Of a stretch of DNA of 64,000 nt, positions 1 to 9,731 are shown piece after piece (the stretch's first letter is position 1; every line of letters begins with the position of its first letter). The stretch is taken from positions 78,358,872-78,422,871 of the forward strand of contig CM043953.1 of the NCBI GenBank assembly GCA_014529385.2, written 5' to 3'. The position numbers and the translations under genes were made by a program. Source of the stretch: Adiantum capillus-veneris. Lineage: Eukaryota > Streptophyta > Polypodiopsida > Polypodiales > Pteridaceae. Under the pieces are notes generated by a model. The model had not been told where the DNA came from. It saw only the letters and a list, made by a program, of their open reading frames with translations, and ran no database searches.

Positions 1-623
1 ACTCACCGGAAACCAAAATGTTCACGGACAAGAATCAGGGTCAACTTTAGAGGCCTCGGGGGCGGAGGCCCCCGAGACTTTTTTTTCGCCGGAATATTAT
101 GGCCGGCCGGCGGCCGGAAAGTGATCGGAAAACAACTGGTTAGTTGGCCGGTGGTCGGAAGTCAATGGCCGGTGGCCGAATTCAAAAGCGGACTTGTCTT
201 CTCAAGGGCGGCCACACATGGGCAGATTGGAGGGTCCGATTTGGACTTATTCGCACAAGGGCGGCTACACATGGCTGTCTCTCATAAGAGAGGGCAGCTC
301 TTTTGGCATATAAAAGGAGGCCATTTCTACACACATTTCATAGTGTGAAGTTGATGCAACAAGGTGAGTGTGAGGTGGTGAGAGTGAAGCAAGGCGGGAG
401 CTCTATCAAGGGTTTAATCCCTTTGTAAACTACTTCTTCTTTTGAAGTGCTAAAGCCATTGAGTGGCTACTTTCCCGTGGACGTAGCCCACATTGGGTAA
501 ACCACGTATATCGTGTGTACTCTCTCTCTCTCTCTACTCTATAATCTCTTGTGTGTGAAATCTATCTCTCTCCATTAAGTAATCTACTCAAAAATCTATT
601 TAGCTACGTCTTATTTTCTAACA
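1..623 (+). repeat. 5' LTR of Copia-1, left-truncated by the window edge
   Basis: Matches 4743-5403 almost throughout and ends in TAACA immediately before the primer-binding site. It contains a GGCCGG-rich segment at about 100-180, a TATA box at 309-316 and a CT tract near 521-534. Compared with the 3' LTR it lacks one 28-bp tandem unit and has a shorter CT tract. Any open frame read through it is not a gene. Confidence 0.93.
309..316 (+). promoter_or_regulatory. TATA box of Copia-1 5' LTR
   Basis: TATAAAAG followed by GAGGCC lies about 315 bp upstream of the LTR end. The same box is at 5081-5088 in the 3' LTR. Its position fits the U3/R boundary of a plant Copia LTR. The exact transcription start cannot be seen. 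Confidence 0.7.
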
Positions 624-625
624 AC

Positions 626-637
626 TGGTATCAGAGC
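626..637 (+). other. Primer-binding site (initiator tRNA-Met) of Copia-1
   Basis: TGGTATCAGAGC, the standard plant complement to the 3' end of initiator tRNA-Met, begins two bases after the LTR end. Confidence 0.93.
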
Positions 638-696
638 AAGGTTTGCTCGTAGCTAAATTATCTCAAGGAAAGGATTCCTTGAATTGAGTGGGAGTT

Positions 697-1767
697 ATGG
701 AGGAGGAAGGGAAGCTCAAGATTGAGAAGTTCAACGGCAAAAACTACCAACATTGGAAGATGCAGATTGAAGACTATCTCTACCAGAAGGACCTCTATTT
801 GCCACTAGGCGGTCTTGCGAAGAAGCCCGCAACAATGGCAGATGAAGCATGGATTTTCCTTGATCGAAAGGCACTGGGAACAATCCGGTTAAGCTTGGCG
901 TCAACGGTGGCCTTCAATGTTTCGAAGATGAAGACCACGGAGGACTTGATGAAGTCACTTGACAACTTCTACGAGAAACCATCGGCATCCAATAAGGTAT
1001 TTCTTATGAAGCGCTTGTTCAATCTAAAGATGGCAGAGAATGGTTCAGTTGCAGAACACCTAAATGACTTTAACACAAACATAAGCCAAATTCGATCAGT
1101 GAAAATCAATTTCGATGACGAAGTGCGAGCTCTCCTTATACTATCATCTCTACCGGATAGTTGGAACAACCTTGTGATGGCTGTAAGTAATTCTATCTCT
1201 GGCACAAATACTCTTAAGTTTGATGATGTTGTGGGTGTTCTCCTAAGCGAGGAAATGCGAAGGAGAAGCACAAGAGAATCATCAAGTGCTGCACTATCAG
1301 TGGAAACAAGAGGAAGGCCTAAGGAGAGGTTCAAAAACCAAAAGGGTCATGATCGCTCAAGGCGGAGCAAGTCACGCACAAAGTCAGTTCTTGAATGTTG
1401 GAACTACGGCAAGAAGGGCCACGTCAAGAAGGATTGCTGGTCCAAGAAGAAGAAGGAGACAGAGTCTCAAGACAACAAGCCAACATCGGAGGCCAATGTG
1501 GCAGGTAAAGTAGAGCAAGATGCTCTAATTCTCTCATTAGACAATGTGTCTAATTCCTGGATAGTAGATTCCGGGGCTTCATTCCATGCGACACCACACA
1601 AGCAACATTTCCAAGACTACACCAAAGGTAATTTTGGGTATGTATACTTGGGAGATGATGAGCTTGTGAGATTGTCGGAAAAGGTACAGTTTCTGTCAAA
1701 ACTGCTAACGGAAATGAATGGAAGCTTAAAGATGTTAGGCATGTTCCTTCTCTTCGCAAAAGTTTGA
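697..1767 (+). pseudogene. Copia-1 Gag and start of protease, frameshifted
   Basis: Encodes the capsid/nucleocapsid protein that packages element RNA. I chose the ATG at 697 because MEEEGKLKIEKFNG begins a normal Copia Gag N-terminus. A GTG nine bases upstream would only add three residues. The Gag (UBN2-type) domain fills most of the first 200 residues. The CCHC zinc knuckle near 1393-1437 has its second cysteine changed to tyrosine (CWNYGKKGHVKKDC). The protease motif D-S-G-A follows near 1567. The frame is lost at about 1660-1668, where one base appears to be missing, and ends shortly after. Confidence 0.88.
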
Positions 1768-3293
1768 TCTCTACAGGACAATTGGACGATGAAGGTCACA
1801 ACATTGCATTCGGAAACAAACGGTGGAAGATCTCAAAGGGATCTTTGGTGGTTGCCAAGGGAGAAAAAGTCGGTACACTTTACTTGTGTACTGTTAGCAC
1901 GCAACCTTCAGCTTGTGCAGCAACTACAGAAGTTGACAGTGCGGTGTGGCACTACCGACTTGGGCATATGAGTTCCAAAGGAATGCAAATCCTTCAAACA
2001 AAGAAGCTTCTACCAGGTTTGAAAGAAGTGGACTTAGAGTTTTGTGAAGATTATGTTTATGGTAAACAAAAGAGGGTAAAATTTCAAAAATCAGGAAATG
2101 AAAGAAAAAATAACAAACTTGAGTTGGTTCATTCTGATGTTTGGGGTCCTGCAAGTACACCATCACTTGGTGGCTCATTGTACTATGTAACATTCATAGA
2201 CGATGCGACTAGAAAAACATGGGTTTATGTCATGAAGAATAAATCCGATGTATTTCCCATATTTCAAAGGTGGAAAGCCTTTGTGGAGAATGAAACAGGT
2301 ACCAAGGTTAAATGCCTCAGATCCGACAATGGAGGCGAATATTACAACCAAACGTTTGAAAGCTTTTGTGCTAACAATGGCATTCGGAGGCAAAGGACAA
2401 CCCCAAGGACACCTCAACAAAATGGGATTTCGGAAAGGATGAACAGGACAATCATGGAACGAGCACGAAGCATGCGGCTACATGCAGGCCTACCGCTTGA
2501 GCTTTGGGCGAAAGCTGTAAGTACGTCTGTGTACTTAATCAATCGGTCACCCTCAACGACATTGGATGGGGGAGTTCCAGAAGAGGCATTGACAGGTAAA
2601 CCGGTGAATTATGCATTTCTCAAAGTGTTTGGGTGTGAGGCTTTCATGCACATAGATAGAAGCCTAAGATCAAAGCTAGATGCAAAGTCCAAAAAGTGTT
2701 TCTTCATTGGCTATGGAGAAGGAGACTTTGGGTATCGCCTATGGAATCCTGAAGATGGTAAAATCTTAAGGAGTAGGGATGTAATTTTTAACGAACAAAA
2801 TATGTACAAAGATTACTTGGAAAGAAAACAAACAAAAGAAACAGGTGATGAGTACATGGAGCTTGAGGACGGTGAAGACTCAAGGACTGCAAACGGTGAC
2901 AATGTGCAACAACGTCAACCAAATGAGGAGCCTCAACGTATTCCCCGAAGATCAACAAGAGCAAGTAGACCTCTAGAAAGGTTTGTTCCTTCCTTCAACC
3001 ATCTCTTGATCTCAGATTCTGGAGAGCCAGAATCATACGAAGAAGCTATGCAACATGAATCCAAAGAAGAATGGACGAAGAGCATGCAAGTGGAGATGGA
3101 CTCACTACATTGCAACCAAACATGGGAGTTGGTTGAGTTGCCTAAAGGTAAGCGGACACTTCAAAACAAATGGGTGTACAAGCTGAAGGAAGAAGAAGGT
3201 GGGAAGAAAAGGTACAAGTCTAGGCTTGTGGTAAAAGGATTTTCTCAAAAGAAAGGTATTGACTTCAATGAAATATTTTTTCTCCTGTTGTAA
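1764..3293 (+). pseudogene. Copia-1 protease end, integrase and start of RT
   Basis: Continues the polyprotein in a new frame. The GAG pre-integrase domain has the H-x3-H part (YRLGHMSSKG), but the paired cysteines read FCEDYVYGK, so the second zinc cysteine is tyrosine. The catalytic integrase core follows: D in HSDVWGP near 2130, D in LRSDNGGEYY near 2325, E near 2434 (QQNGISERMNR). The RT N-terminus (WVYKLKEEEGGKKRYKSR) begins near 3170. The frame ends at 3293 in a T-run with two extra bases (or one too few), which breaks RT. Integrase would insert the cDNA if intact. Confidence 0.9.
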
Positions 3294-3295
3294 AA

Positions 3296-4579
3296 ATGAA
3301 CTCAATTAAGCTTGTCTTAAGCCTTGTGGGTGCTCATGATCTAAATCTCGAGCAAATGGATGTATATACGGCATTCCCTCACGGTGTCTTAGAGGAGGAA
3401 ATCTACATGCTTCAACCAAAGGGGTATGAAGTAAAAGGTAAGGAGAAAATGGTTTGCAGATTAAAGAAGAGCTTGTATGGTTTAAATCAAGCATCAAGAC
3501 AATGGTACTTGAAGTTTGATCGATGGATGTTGGATTATGGATTCACAAGATGCAACTCGGATCACTGCGTCTACACGAAGAATTTGGGAGACGGGAAATT
3601 CATCATCCTAATGTTGTATGTTGATGACATTTTGATTGCAAGTGCTAACATGCAGGACATCAAAGACCTAAAAGAGGAGCTGTCCAAATCTTTTTCAATG
3701 AAAGATTTAGGTGCTGCAAAGAGTATACTTGGTATGAAAATATCAAGGGACAGGACGAAGAAGACAATAAAGCTATCTCAAGAAGATTACATCAAGAAGG
3801 TACTAGAAAGGTTTGCAATGCAAAATGCAAAACCAGTTTCTACACCTTTGGCTGGTCATTTTAAACTAACGAAGGGTATGTGTCCAAAGACACAAGAGGA
3901 GATATCCTATATGTCTAAAGTTCCATATGCTGCAGCGGTAGGTTCTCTAATGTATGCTATGGTCTGGACAAGGCCAGACATTGCACATGCAGTGGGAGTT
4001 GTGAGTAGGTTCATGGACAACCCAGGTAAAGAGCATTGGCAAGCTGTGAAGTGGATACTTAGGTATCTAAAAGGGACAACAAAAAATGCTTTGTATTTTG
4101 GAGGAACTGATATTTTTCTAGAAGGGTATGCTGATGCAGATATGGAAGGTGACAAAGATACTCGAAGGAGAACTACTGGCTATGTGTTCACGGTTGGAGG
4201 CACAACAGTAAGCTGGGCTTCAAAGCTGCAGAAAGTGGTTTCACTTTCTACCACGGAAACAGAGTATGTAGCAATGACGGAGGCAAGCAAAGAAATTCAG
4301 TGGCTTCACAGATTCTTAGAAGAGCTTGGATTCAAACAAGACAATTGTGTCTTGTACAGTGATAGCCAAAGCGCTATCCATCTTGCGAAGAACTCAGCCT
4401 TTCATTCAAGGACAAAGCACATTGAGATGAGATATAACTTCATACGCACTCTTTTGGAAGAGGGACAGCTAAAGCTAGGAAAGGTGCATACAAGTAAAAA
4501 TCCTGCAGACATGTTTACAAAGGTGGTCAACAAGGAGAAGTTGAGATTTTTCTCATCTTCAATCGGCATTCAAGGATAA
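3296..4579 (+). pseudogene. Copia-1 reverse transcriptase and RNase H
   Basis: The rest of RT and the C-terminal RNase H of the Copia polyprotein. It copies element RNA into DNA. Visible motifs: LKKSLYGLNQASRQWY, the catalytic YVDD at 3617-3628, and RPDIAHAVGVVSRF. RNase H follows with LSTTETEYVA, SDSQSAIHLAKN and HSRTKHIEMRYNF. The final NPADMFTKVV block is typical of the family end. This part is open for 427 codons, but its start is created by the upstream frameshift rather than by a real initiation site. Confidence 0.92.
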
Positions 4580-4637
4580 GAAGCCAGAATGGAAAGCAGT
4601 CACATGTTTGGTTTGGAGATAGTCTCCAAGTGGGAGA

Positions 4638-5403
4638 TTATTAAGTATGGAGCCTGATTTACCCTTGTAATTTTCTGTGGTAAAAGCGCACATTTGTAAG
4701 GTCCCCATTATGAGGAGAAGCCATCGTGCGTGAAGGAAAATCACTCACCGGAAACCAAAATGTTCACGGACAAGAATCAGGGGCAACTTTAGAGGCCTCG
4801 AGGGCGGAGGCCCCCAAGACTTTTTTTTTTCACCGGAATATTATGGCCGGACGACGGCTGGAAAGTAATCGGAAAACAACCGGTCGGTTGGCCGGTGGCC
4901 GATAGTCAATGGCCGATGGCCGGTGGTCGGAAGTCAATGGCCGATGGCCGAATTCAAAAGCGGACTTGTCTTCTCAAGGGCGGCCACACATGGGCGGATT
5001 GGAGGGTCTGATTTGGACTTATTCGCACAAGGGCGGCTACACATGGCTGTCTCTCATAAGAGAGGGCAGCTCTTTTGGCCTATAAAAGGAGGCCATTTCT
5101 ATACACATTTCATAGTGTGAAGTTGATGCAACAAGGTGAGTGTGAGGTGGTGAGAGTGAAGCAAGGCGGGAGCTCTATCAAGGGTTTAATCCCTTTGTAA
5201 ACTACTTCTTCTTTTGAAGTGCTAAAGCCATTGAGTGGCTGCTTTCCCGTGGACGTAGCCCACATTGGGTGAACCACGTATATCGTGTGTACTCTCTCTC
5301 TCTCTCTCTCTCTCTACTCTATAATCTCTTGTGTGTGAAATCTATCTCTCTCCATTAAGTAATCTACTCAAAAATCTATTTAGCTACGTCTTATTTTCTA
5401 ACA
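4638..5403 (+). repeat. 3' LTR of Copia-1, with polypurine tract just before it
   Basis: The polypurine tract AAGTGGGAGATTA at 4628-4640 marks the left edge, so the LTR is about 766 bp. The right edge TAACA at 5403 matches the 5' LTR end. A 28-bp unit is present twice at 4890-4917 and 4918-4945 but only once in the 5' LTR. The TATA box is at 5081-5088. A longer CT tract is near 5291-5314. Confidence 0.92.
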
Positions 5404-5723
5404 CTTCATTGCACTAGTTAGTATTGAAGGAACACAAAGAATTGTATTGTAAAATGTCTCTCTTGATGGGAGAAACCCTAATACAAAGCCTTTTGGAGGG
5501 GGGACTGGCTCCATGCAAATCCGGTCCTCAACTGTTGTCAACTGCTTAATTTCTCAGTCTTTTGAAGTATTGTTTATGCTATCTAACTAGGTGTTATAAT
5601 TTTTTTTTCTCTCTCCACCCAAGCACTCTTGTTATTCTCATTAGGAATCTATTCTAATGAAATGATCACTATGTTCATGCTATTTTTCGCTACACACAAG
5701 TTACTAGACCATTAAATCTTACA
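5404..5723 (+). repeat. Right remnant of the Gypsy-A 5' LTR
   Basis: Matches 16019-16339 of the 3' LTR, including the ends TTGCACTAG and TTACA. The left ~1 kb of this LTR should lie beyond Copia-1, outside the window. Confidence 0.92.
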
Positions 5724-5724
5724 T

Positions 5725-5736
5725 TGGTATCAGAGC
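5725..5736 (+). other. Primer-binding site of Gypsy-A
   Basis: TGGTATCAGAGC one base after the LTR end. It is complementary to initiator tRNA-Met, as in chromoviruses. Confidence 0.92.
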
Positions 5737-5847
5737 ACAAGGTTTCTCTTTTCTTGCTCAAGAAGCGAGGTTCTCAAGCTAGCTATAAATGGTTGGTATT
5801 AGTAATTGCATGTGAGTAAGTAGAATAGGGATTTTTCAGCCTTGCAG

Positions 5848-6035
5848 TGAAGGGGATCAGGGAGCACCACAGACGGAGAGTGAGTGAGAGAGAGAAGGAG
5901 ACAGACACGATGTGGGTGGGGAGACTCTAAGAGTGAGCAGCCCCCTATACACTTATGCTATGTATAAGGTATACAAGTCAGTGGGCGCCCAGACACTGGG
6001 TGGCCGGGCAAGGCACAGACGCCTATACCCCAACA
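5848..6035 (-). repeat. 3' LTR of Copia-2 (188 bp)
   Basis: Runs from TGAAGGGG to CCCCAACA on the plus strand. The adjoining plus-strand ACCTCCCACTT (6036-6046) is the minus-strand polypurine tract AAGTGGGAGGT. It differs from 9246-9433 at about three bases. Confidence 0.93.
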
Positions 6036-6114
6036 ACCTCCCACTTAAAGGCGACTGTGCCTATAAGCAAGGGAACCTAGTCTAAAGACTACAAAAGGTG
6101 AGAGAAAACCGCTC

Positions 6115-6720
6115 TCAACCGATGCCCACTGGTTGGCTGTGATCGTGTGCATCCGGCTGTCCTGCTCCCGTGTAAGTCCATACACCACCAGACATACCGC
6201 ACACGTACTGCAAGTATGTACACAATACCTGCATATCTCCCTCGTGCACTATGCCATCATCAGTCAACAAACGACTGACAACCCCAACTGCAAATGCTCC
6301 CACTGCAGCTGCGATATCCGGTCTCAAGATCAACATCTCATACATGAGACCACCGAATGCCGATGCAATGCTAGCGGGCCCTGCTAGCTCTACGGAGCAT
6401 GCATCAACATATATATCCCTGGCAATAGGCATCTCTGACTGACAAGGCGTGTCAGCCACATGCATCTCCTGACTGTCCGCAAAAGACGCATCAACCTGTC
6501 GTGCAACCTCAGAGCAAACCAGCTGCTCTAGGTGTCTGCTGGAAGACATATCCTGCACAACTATATCCCCATGCTCACTGTCGAGCATAGAAAGGAATGA
6601 CTGCATAATCGCTGACATCTCAGCCTCCTCTGCAATCATCCACTGCAAACATGACCACTCAATCTGCTGTGACTCACTAGAGCTCTCATGCTCTAACTCC
6701 GTATGCATAGACTCTTGCAC
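6115..6720 (-). pseudogene. Copia-2 C-terminal ORF with RT/RNase H-junction remnant
   Basis: In the same frame as the Gag-like ORF upstream (6763-7944), separated from it by an in-frame TAG at 6760-6762. Its second half resembles the end of Copia RT: GGLMYEMLILRPDIAAAVG followed by VGVVSRL and a diverged LQYVCG block. In intact Copias these are TRPDIA-AVG-VSRF and LRYLKG. The first half is acidic and Ser/Glu/Met-rich, with two SSESQQ-type repeats, and matches nothing I know. The catalytic YVDD is absent, so it cannot act as RT. It may be the tail of a fused Gag-derived protein. Confidence 0.65.
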
Positions 6721-6762
6721 AACGTCCTCCTGTTGTGACTCACTAGAGCAAGACCGCTCTAC

Positions 6763-7944
6763 CTATCTATCCTGCATAGAAGTATCTCGCACAACTGACT
6801 CTCTGCTTTGCTCAGTCACTAGCAAAGCATGCATGTCTGACTCTGTCACCTCTCTGTGTGATTGCTCAAGTCGTGCCCCAACTGTGTGCACAACAAGCTC
6901 ACTACTCTGCACTCCATGCAAAGCATCCTGCAACCCACAAGCAAAAGAGACTCGCCTGCTCTCTCGCTGTCTACCTGGCTGCATGATCACAGAGACAACA
7001 CCGTCTCTCGCGTGATCCACATGCAATGGGTAACCTGTACCACTCCTGGCACCTCTCGCAATCACTAGCGAACCCAAATGCATCACAAAATCTCGCTCTC
7101 GTAGCGAAATCTGACATCCACAATCTCTAAGCTGACCAATCGAGATCAAACTCACTGTCAAATCTGGTACATAGCGCACATGTCGTAACAAGTAAGATGC
7201 ACCACTCGGTAATGACAGTCTCACATCTCCTGCACCTGCTATCGCATGCACCGATCCATCGGTCAAACGTACACTGCCAAGCATCCCGCTAGAATAGCTA
7301 CAAAACCATGCACGATGTGGCGTGACATGAAACATAGCATCTGCGTCTAGCAACCACTGCGAAGGGAGTGCACTATCCACATGTATAGCATCTCGTGCAT
7401 AGCTCGAGGTAAAAGTGACATCCCCGTCACTAGTATACTCCGACACTACATGTGCCTCAACTGTCAAAGCAACTGAGTCCATGGCATCACTACATACATC
7501 TCTGAGACTGCCATGTCTCCTACGATGTCGCATACGACGAAAACAGCGCCGTCTAACGTGTCCAGAATGACCACAATACCAACATGTCATCTGTCGGCGT
7601 GCTCGTGAATGTACATGTCTCACACGAGTCCGTGATGACTCAGATCTATAATACATATCATGTAATCTGCGCCAAAGTGCTCTCGAAGTAGTCTCATACA
7701 TAACAAGAGCATATACAGATTCCGCAAGGTGCAAAGAGAGCGTAGATAGTGCCATCTCCTCTAGCTCCTGCCACTGATCGTCAGACATGTTTGAAGGTCT
7801 ACCTACATCACCACTCAATGGTCGATGCAACCCTCGCTGTGTCAATGCATCAAGCATACACTCTCTCCATGCCGCAAAGTCTGACCCATCAAACACGCGC
7901 ATCTGTGAGAGGTCACAATCTGATCGATCACCTGTCTCTGCCAT
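6763..7944 (-). CDS. Copia-2 Gag-like ORF with degenerate protease
   Basis: I set the start at the ATG at 7944 (MAETGDRSDCDL), where Gag-like sequence begins. The open frame extends 165 bp further upstream, but that part is a hydrophobic read-through of the leader. In order: a shortened Gag capsid domain (VFDGSDFAAWRECMLDAL onward), a canonical zinc knuckle CWYCGHSGHVRRRC, and a protease-like segment where the family D-S-G-A reads D-A-D-A (WLLDADAMFHVTPHRAWF). The protease fold core (RHVRYVPDLTVSLISIGQL) and the start of the pre-integrase region follow. The long open frame with a lost protease residue suggests selection on Gag only, or recent origin. It ends at a TAG, beyond which the same frame continues. 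Confidence 0.75.
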   Translation of the reverse strand: MAETGDRSDCDLSQMRVFDGSDFAAWRECMLDALTQRGLHRPLSGDVGRPSNMSDDQWQELEEMALSTLSLHLAESVYALVMYETTSRALWRRLHDMYYRSESSRTRVRHVHSRARRQMTCWYCGHSGHVRRRCFRRMRHRRRHGSLRDVCSDAMDSVALTVEAHVVSEYTSDGDVTFTSSYARDAIHVDSALPSQWLLDADAMFHVTPHRAWFCSYSSGMLGSVRLTDGSVHAIAGAGDVRLSLPSGASYLLRHVRYVPDLTVSLISIGQLRDCGCQISLRERDFVMHLGSLVIARGARSGTGYPLHVDHARDGVVSVIMQPGRQRESRRVSFACGLQDALHGVQSSELVVHTVGARLEQSHREVTESDMHALLVTEQSRESVVRDTSMQDR

Positions 7945-9231
7945 GAGCACAATGTAGCAAACTAGAAAGCAAAACCACCTCACCAACAACACCTGGAAAC
8001 TGTCTACCAATATGGCCAGAAACACAATGTAAAACCTGTGAGACACACTCCAAAATAGAGCTCCCGCAATGTCAATACAAGCCTCGCCTGCTCTAGTATC
8101 ACACTGCAATCTGTGAGCTAATCACCAAGCCCACACTGTGCGGTATCGATGCATACACACGCACAAATCTCCCACCTGCAGAGAACACCGCACGCAAATG
8201 TTGAGTGCAACCCGCAATCTCTACCTAGATCGCATAAATGATGCGCATAAAACTCCTGGGAAAATTTCGCCAGAGTTTCGTCAGTAAAACGGCCACAAAA
8301 CCAGTAACCAAACTGACACCACGCTCAAAACCATGAGCAACCAAAGCGCATCAAACCGTACTCCAAATGCATGCACCAATCTCCACACTTTGCATACATC
8401 ATTGCAAACACCTGCAAATCTAGTACACAAATATATGCTCTACCTGTGACTGCCAAAAAACATGCTCGAGGCATACATTGCCGAGCTCAAAATGCAATCA
8501 CATTAGTCTCCCTGAGCATCAAACCACATAAGGCATACATCGTATCCTCCCACCTGTGAGGAAACTTGCAGCAAATATCACTCTCACATCTGAGAGCAAA
8601 CCATGTGTGGAATCCTCGACACACAATAAACAACTGCTGCTGCAGAAAATTCAGCGTTCAGAATTTTAAAATTCTGATATGACGAGCGCGTCCGGAGCAT
8701 GCCAAAACCCCAAGGTAGACTCCTGGATCATATGTATCCGAGTCCGGGTGTGAAAGCATCGCGTCCGGAGCGTGCCAAAACCCTGACCTAGACTCCTGGA
8801 TCATGTAGATCTGACTCTGTATGACGGAGCTACGCAAAAAACTGCGTTTTAGAGCCCGAAAATGGCAAAAACGAGCTGCACACAGTTTTGAACTTGCTCC
8901 TGCTCCACTCTGCGTGATGCAATGTCCTCTCAATGCAAGCTCCAACACAAGAGCTCTGCCACAACAGCATCCAAGCACTCGAATGTCAAGCTCTCCTCCG
9001 CCGAGCACTTCTCTAACGAGCTCCACTGAGCTCAAAAGCTCCTCTCACCAAGGAAGCCGCAACCGCCTCCTCGACCAAGCTTGACCACACCAAGGTCCTA
9101 AGCTCCAAAGACAATGCTCCTCAAGCTAAAATCTCTCTCCGTGAAACTCCACGATCGAACTCCACCGTCGAGAGCGAGCGAGCTATCGCCTCGAAGCTCT
9201 CAAAGCCGTCGTGCTCTCCGCGGTCACCATA
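7945..9231 (-). other. Long untranslated leader of Copia-2
   Basis: About 1.29 kb between PBS and Gag start with no credible gene. It includes two copies of a 73-bp unit (8687-8759 and 8760-8832) and a perfect 20-bp palindrome (8658-8677). A segment near 8250-8300 resembles the leader of Copia-C near 35810-35850, supporting a shared family. Confidence 0.7.
8687..8832. repeat. Two tandem 73-bp units
   Basis: Both units begin CGCGTCCGGAGC and contain CTAGACTCCTGGATCAT or a one-base variant. They diverge towards their ends. Confidence 0.85.
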
Positions 9232-9243
9232 GCTCTGATACCA
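9232..9243 (-). other. Primer-binding site of Copia-2
   Basis: Plus strand GCTCTGATACCA, i.e. TGGTATCAGAGC on the minus strand, two bases from the 5' LTR at 9246. Confidence 0.92.
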
Positions 9244-9245
9244 AT

Positions 9246-9433
9246 TGAAGGGGATCGGGGAGCACCACAGACGGAGAGTGAGAGAGAGAGAGAAGGAGAC
9301 AGACACGATGTGGGTGGGGAGACTCTAAGAGTGAGCAGCCCCCTATACACTTATGCTATGTATAAGGTATACAAGTCAGTGGGCGCCCAGACACTGGGCG
9401 GCCGGGCAAGGCACAGACGCCTATACCCCAACA
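9246..9433 (-). repeat. 5' LTR of Copia-2 (188 bp)
   Basis: Near-identical to 5848-6035 with TG...CA ends. The target duplication TGCAG follows at 9434-9438. Confidence 0.93.
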
Positions 9434-9731
9434 TGCAGTGCGCCTGCCTTTGTGTAGTTAAGGGGACATCACCGTCGAGAGCTATGGTCTTAATAATGGA
9501 GTCCTACGGGGCTTGCCTACGACTTAACCACTATTGAGCTATTAGAATCTTGACAGGAGCCGATGCTATTTTGGTGTTGAACGACCCTCTCTTCTATTCC
9601 TTGCAATTAATGGTATTCGAGCCACGGGTATAGTAGTTTGAGTGCTTTTTCTAAAGGGGTAAACATGAGTAGAAACTAAGGCTTGAAGTGCCAAAGTACA
9701 CCTAAAAATTTTATACCTAAAAGTTGTGAGA

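Larger units (their letters stand above)
1..5403 (+). mobile_element. Copia-1, LTR retrotransposon (5' end outside window)
   Basis: A Ty1/copia element in the order LTR, PBS, gag, protease, integrase, RT, RNase H, PPT, LTR. Integrase precedes RT, which defines Copia. The first ~105 bp of the 5' LTR lie left of the window, because position 1 aligns with position 4743 of the 3' LTR. The element sits in the 5' LTR of Gypsy-A: sequence after 5403 resumes that LTR at the point matching about 16018 in the 3' copy. The likely target duplication at 5404-5408 (CTTCA) cannot be confirmed without the left flank. The coding region has at least two frameshifts, so this copy is probably dead. Confidence 0.95.
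5848..9433 (-). mobile_element. Copia-2, non-autonomous Copia derivative
   Basis: A 3586-bp element flanked by the direct duplication TGCAG at 5843-5847 and 9434-9438. The empty site is visible in the Gypsy-B copy (CCTTGCAGTGCGCC near 22521). It has 188-bp LTRs that differ at only about three positions, a minus-strand PBS and a polypurine tract next to the left LTR. Internally it keeps a Gag-like frame and a late RT remnant but lacks most of integrase and RT. Its LTR ends and leader resemble Copia-C, so it is probably a deletion derivative of that family, moved by enzymes made elsewhere. By LTR similarity it is the youngest insertion here. Confidence 0.93.

Noticed and set aside
121-348. Open frame of 75 codons, repeated at 4923-5120
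   Set aside because: It lies wholly inside the Copia-1 LTRs upstream of the TATA region and exists twice because the LTR is duplicated. No protein features.
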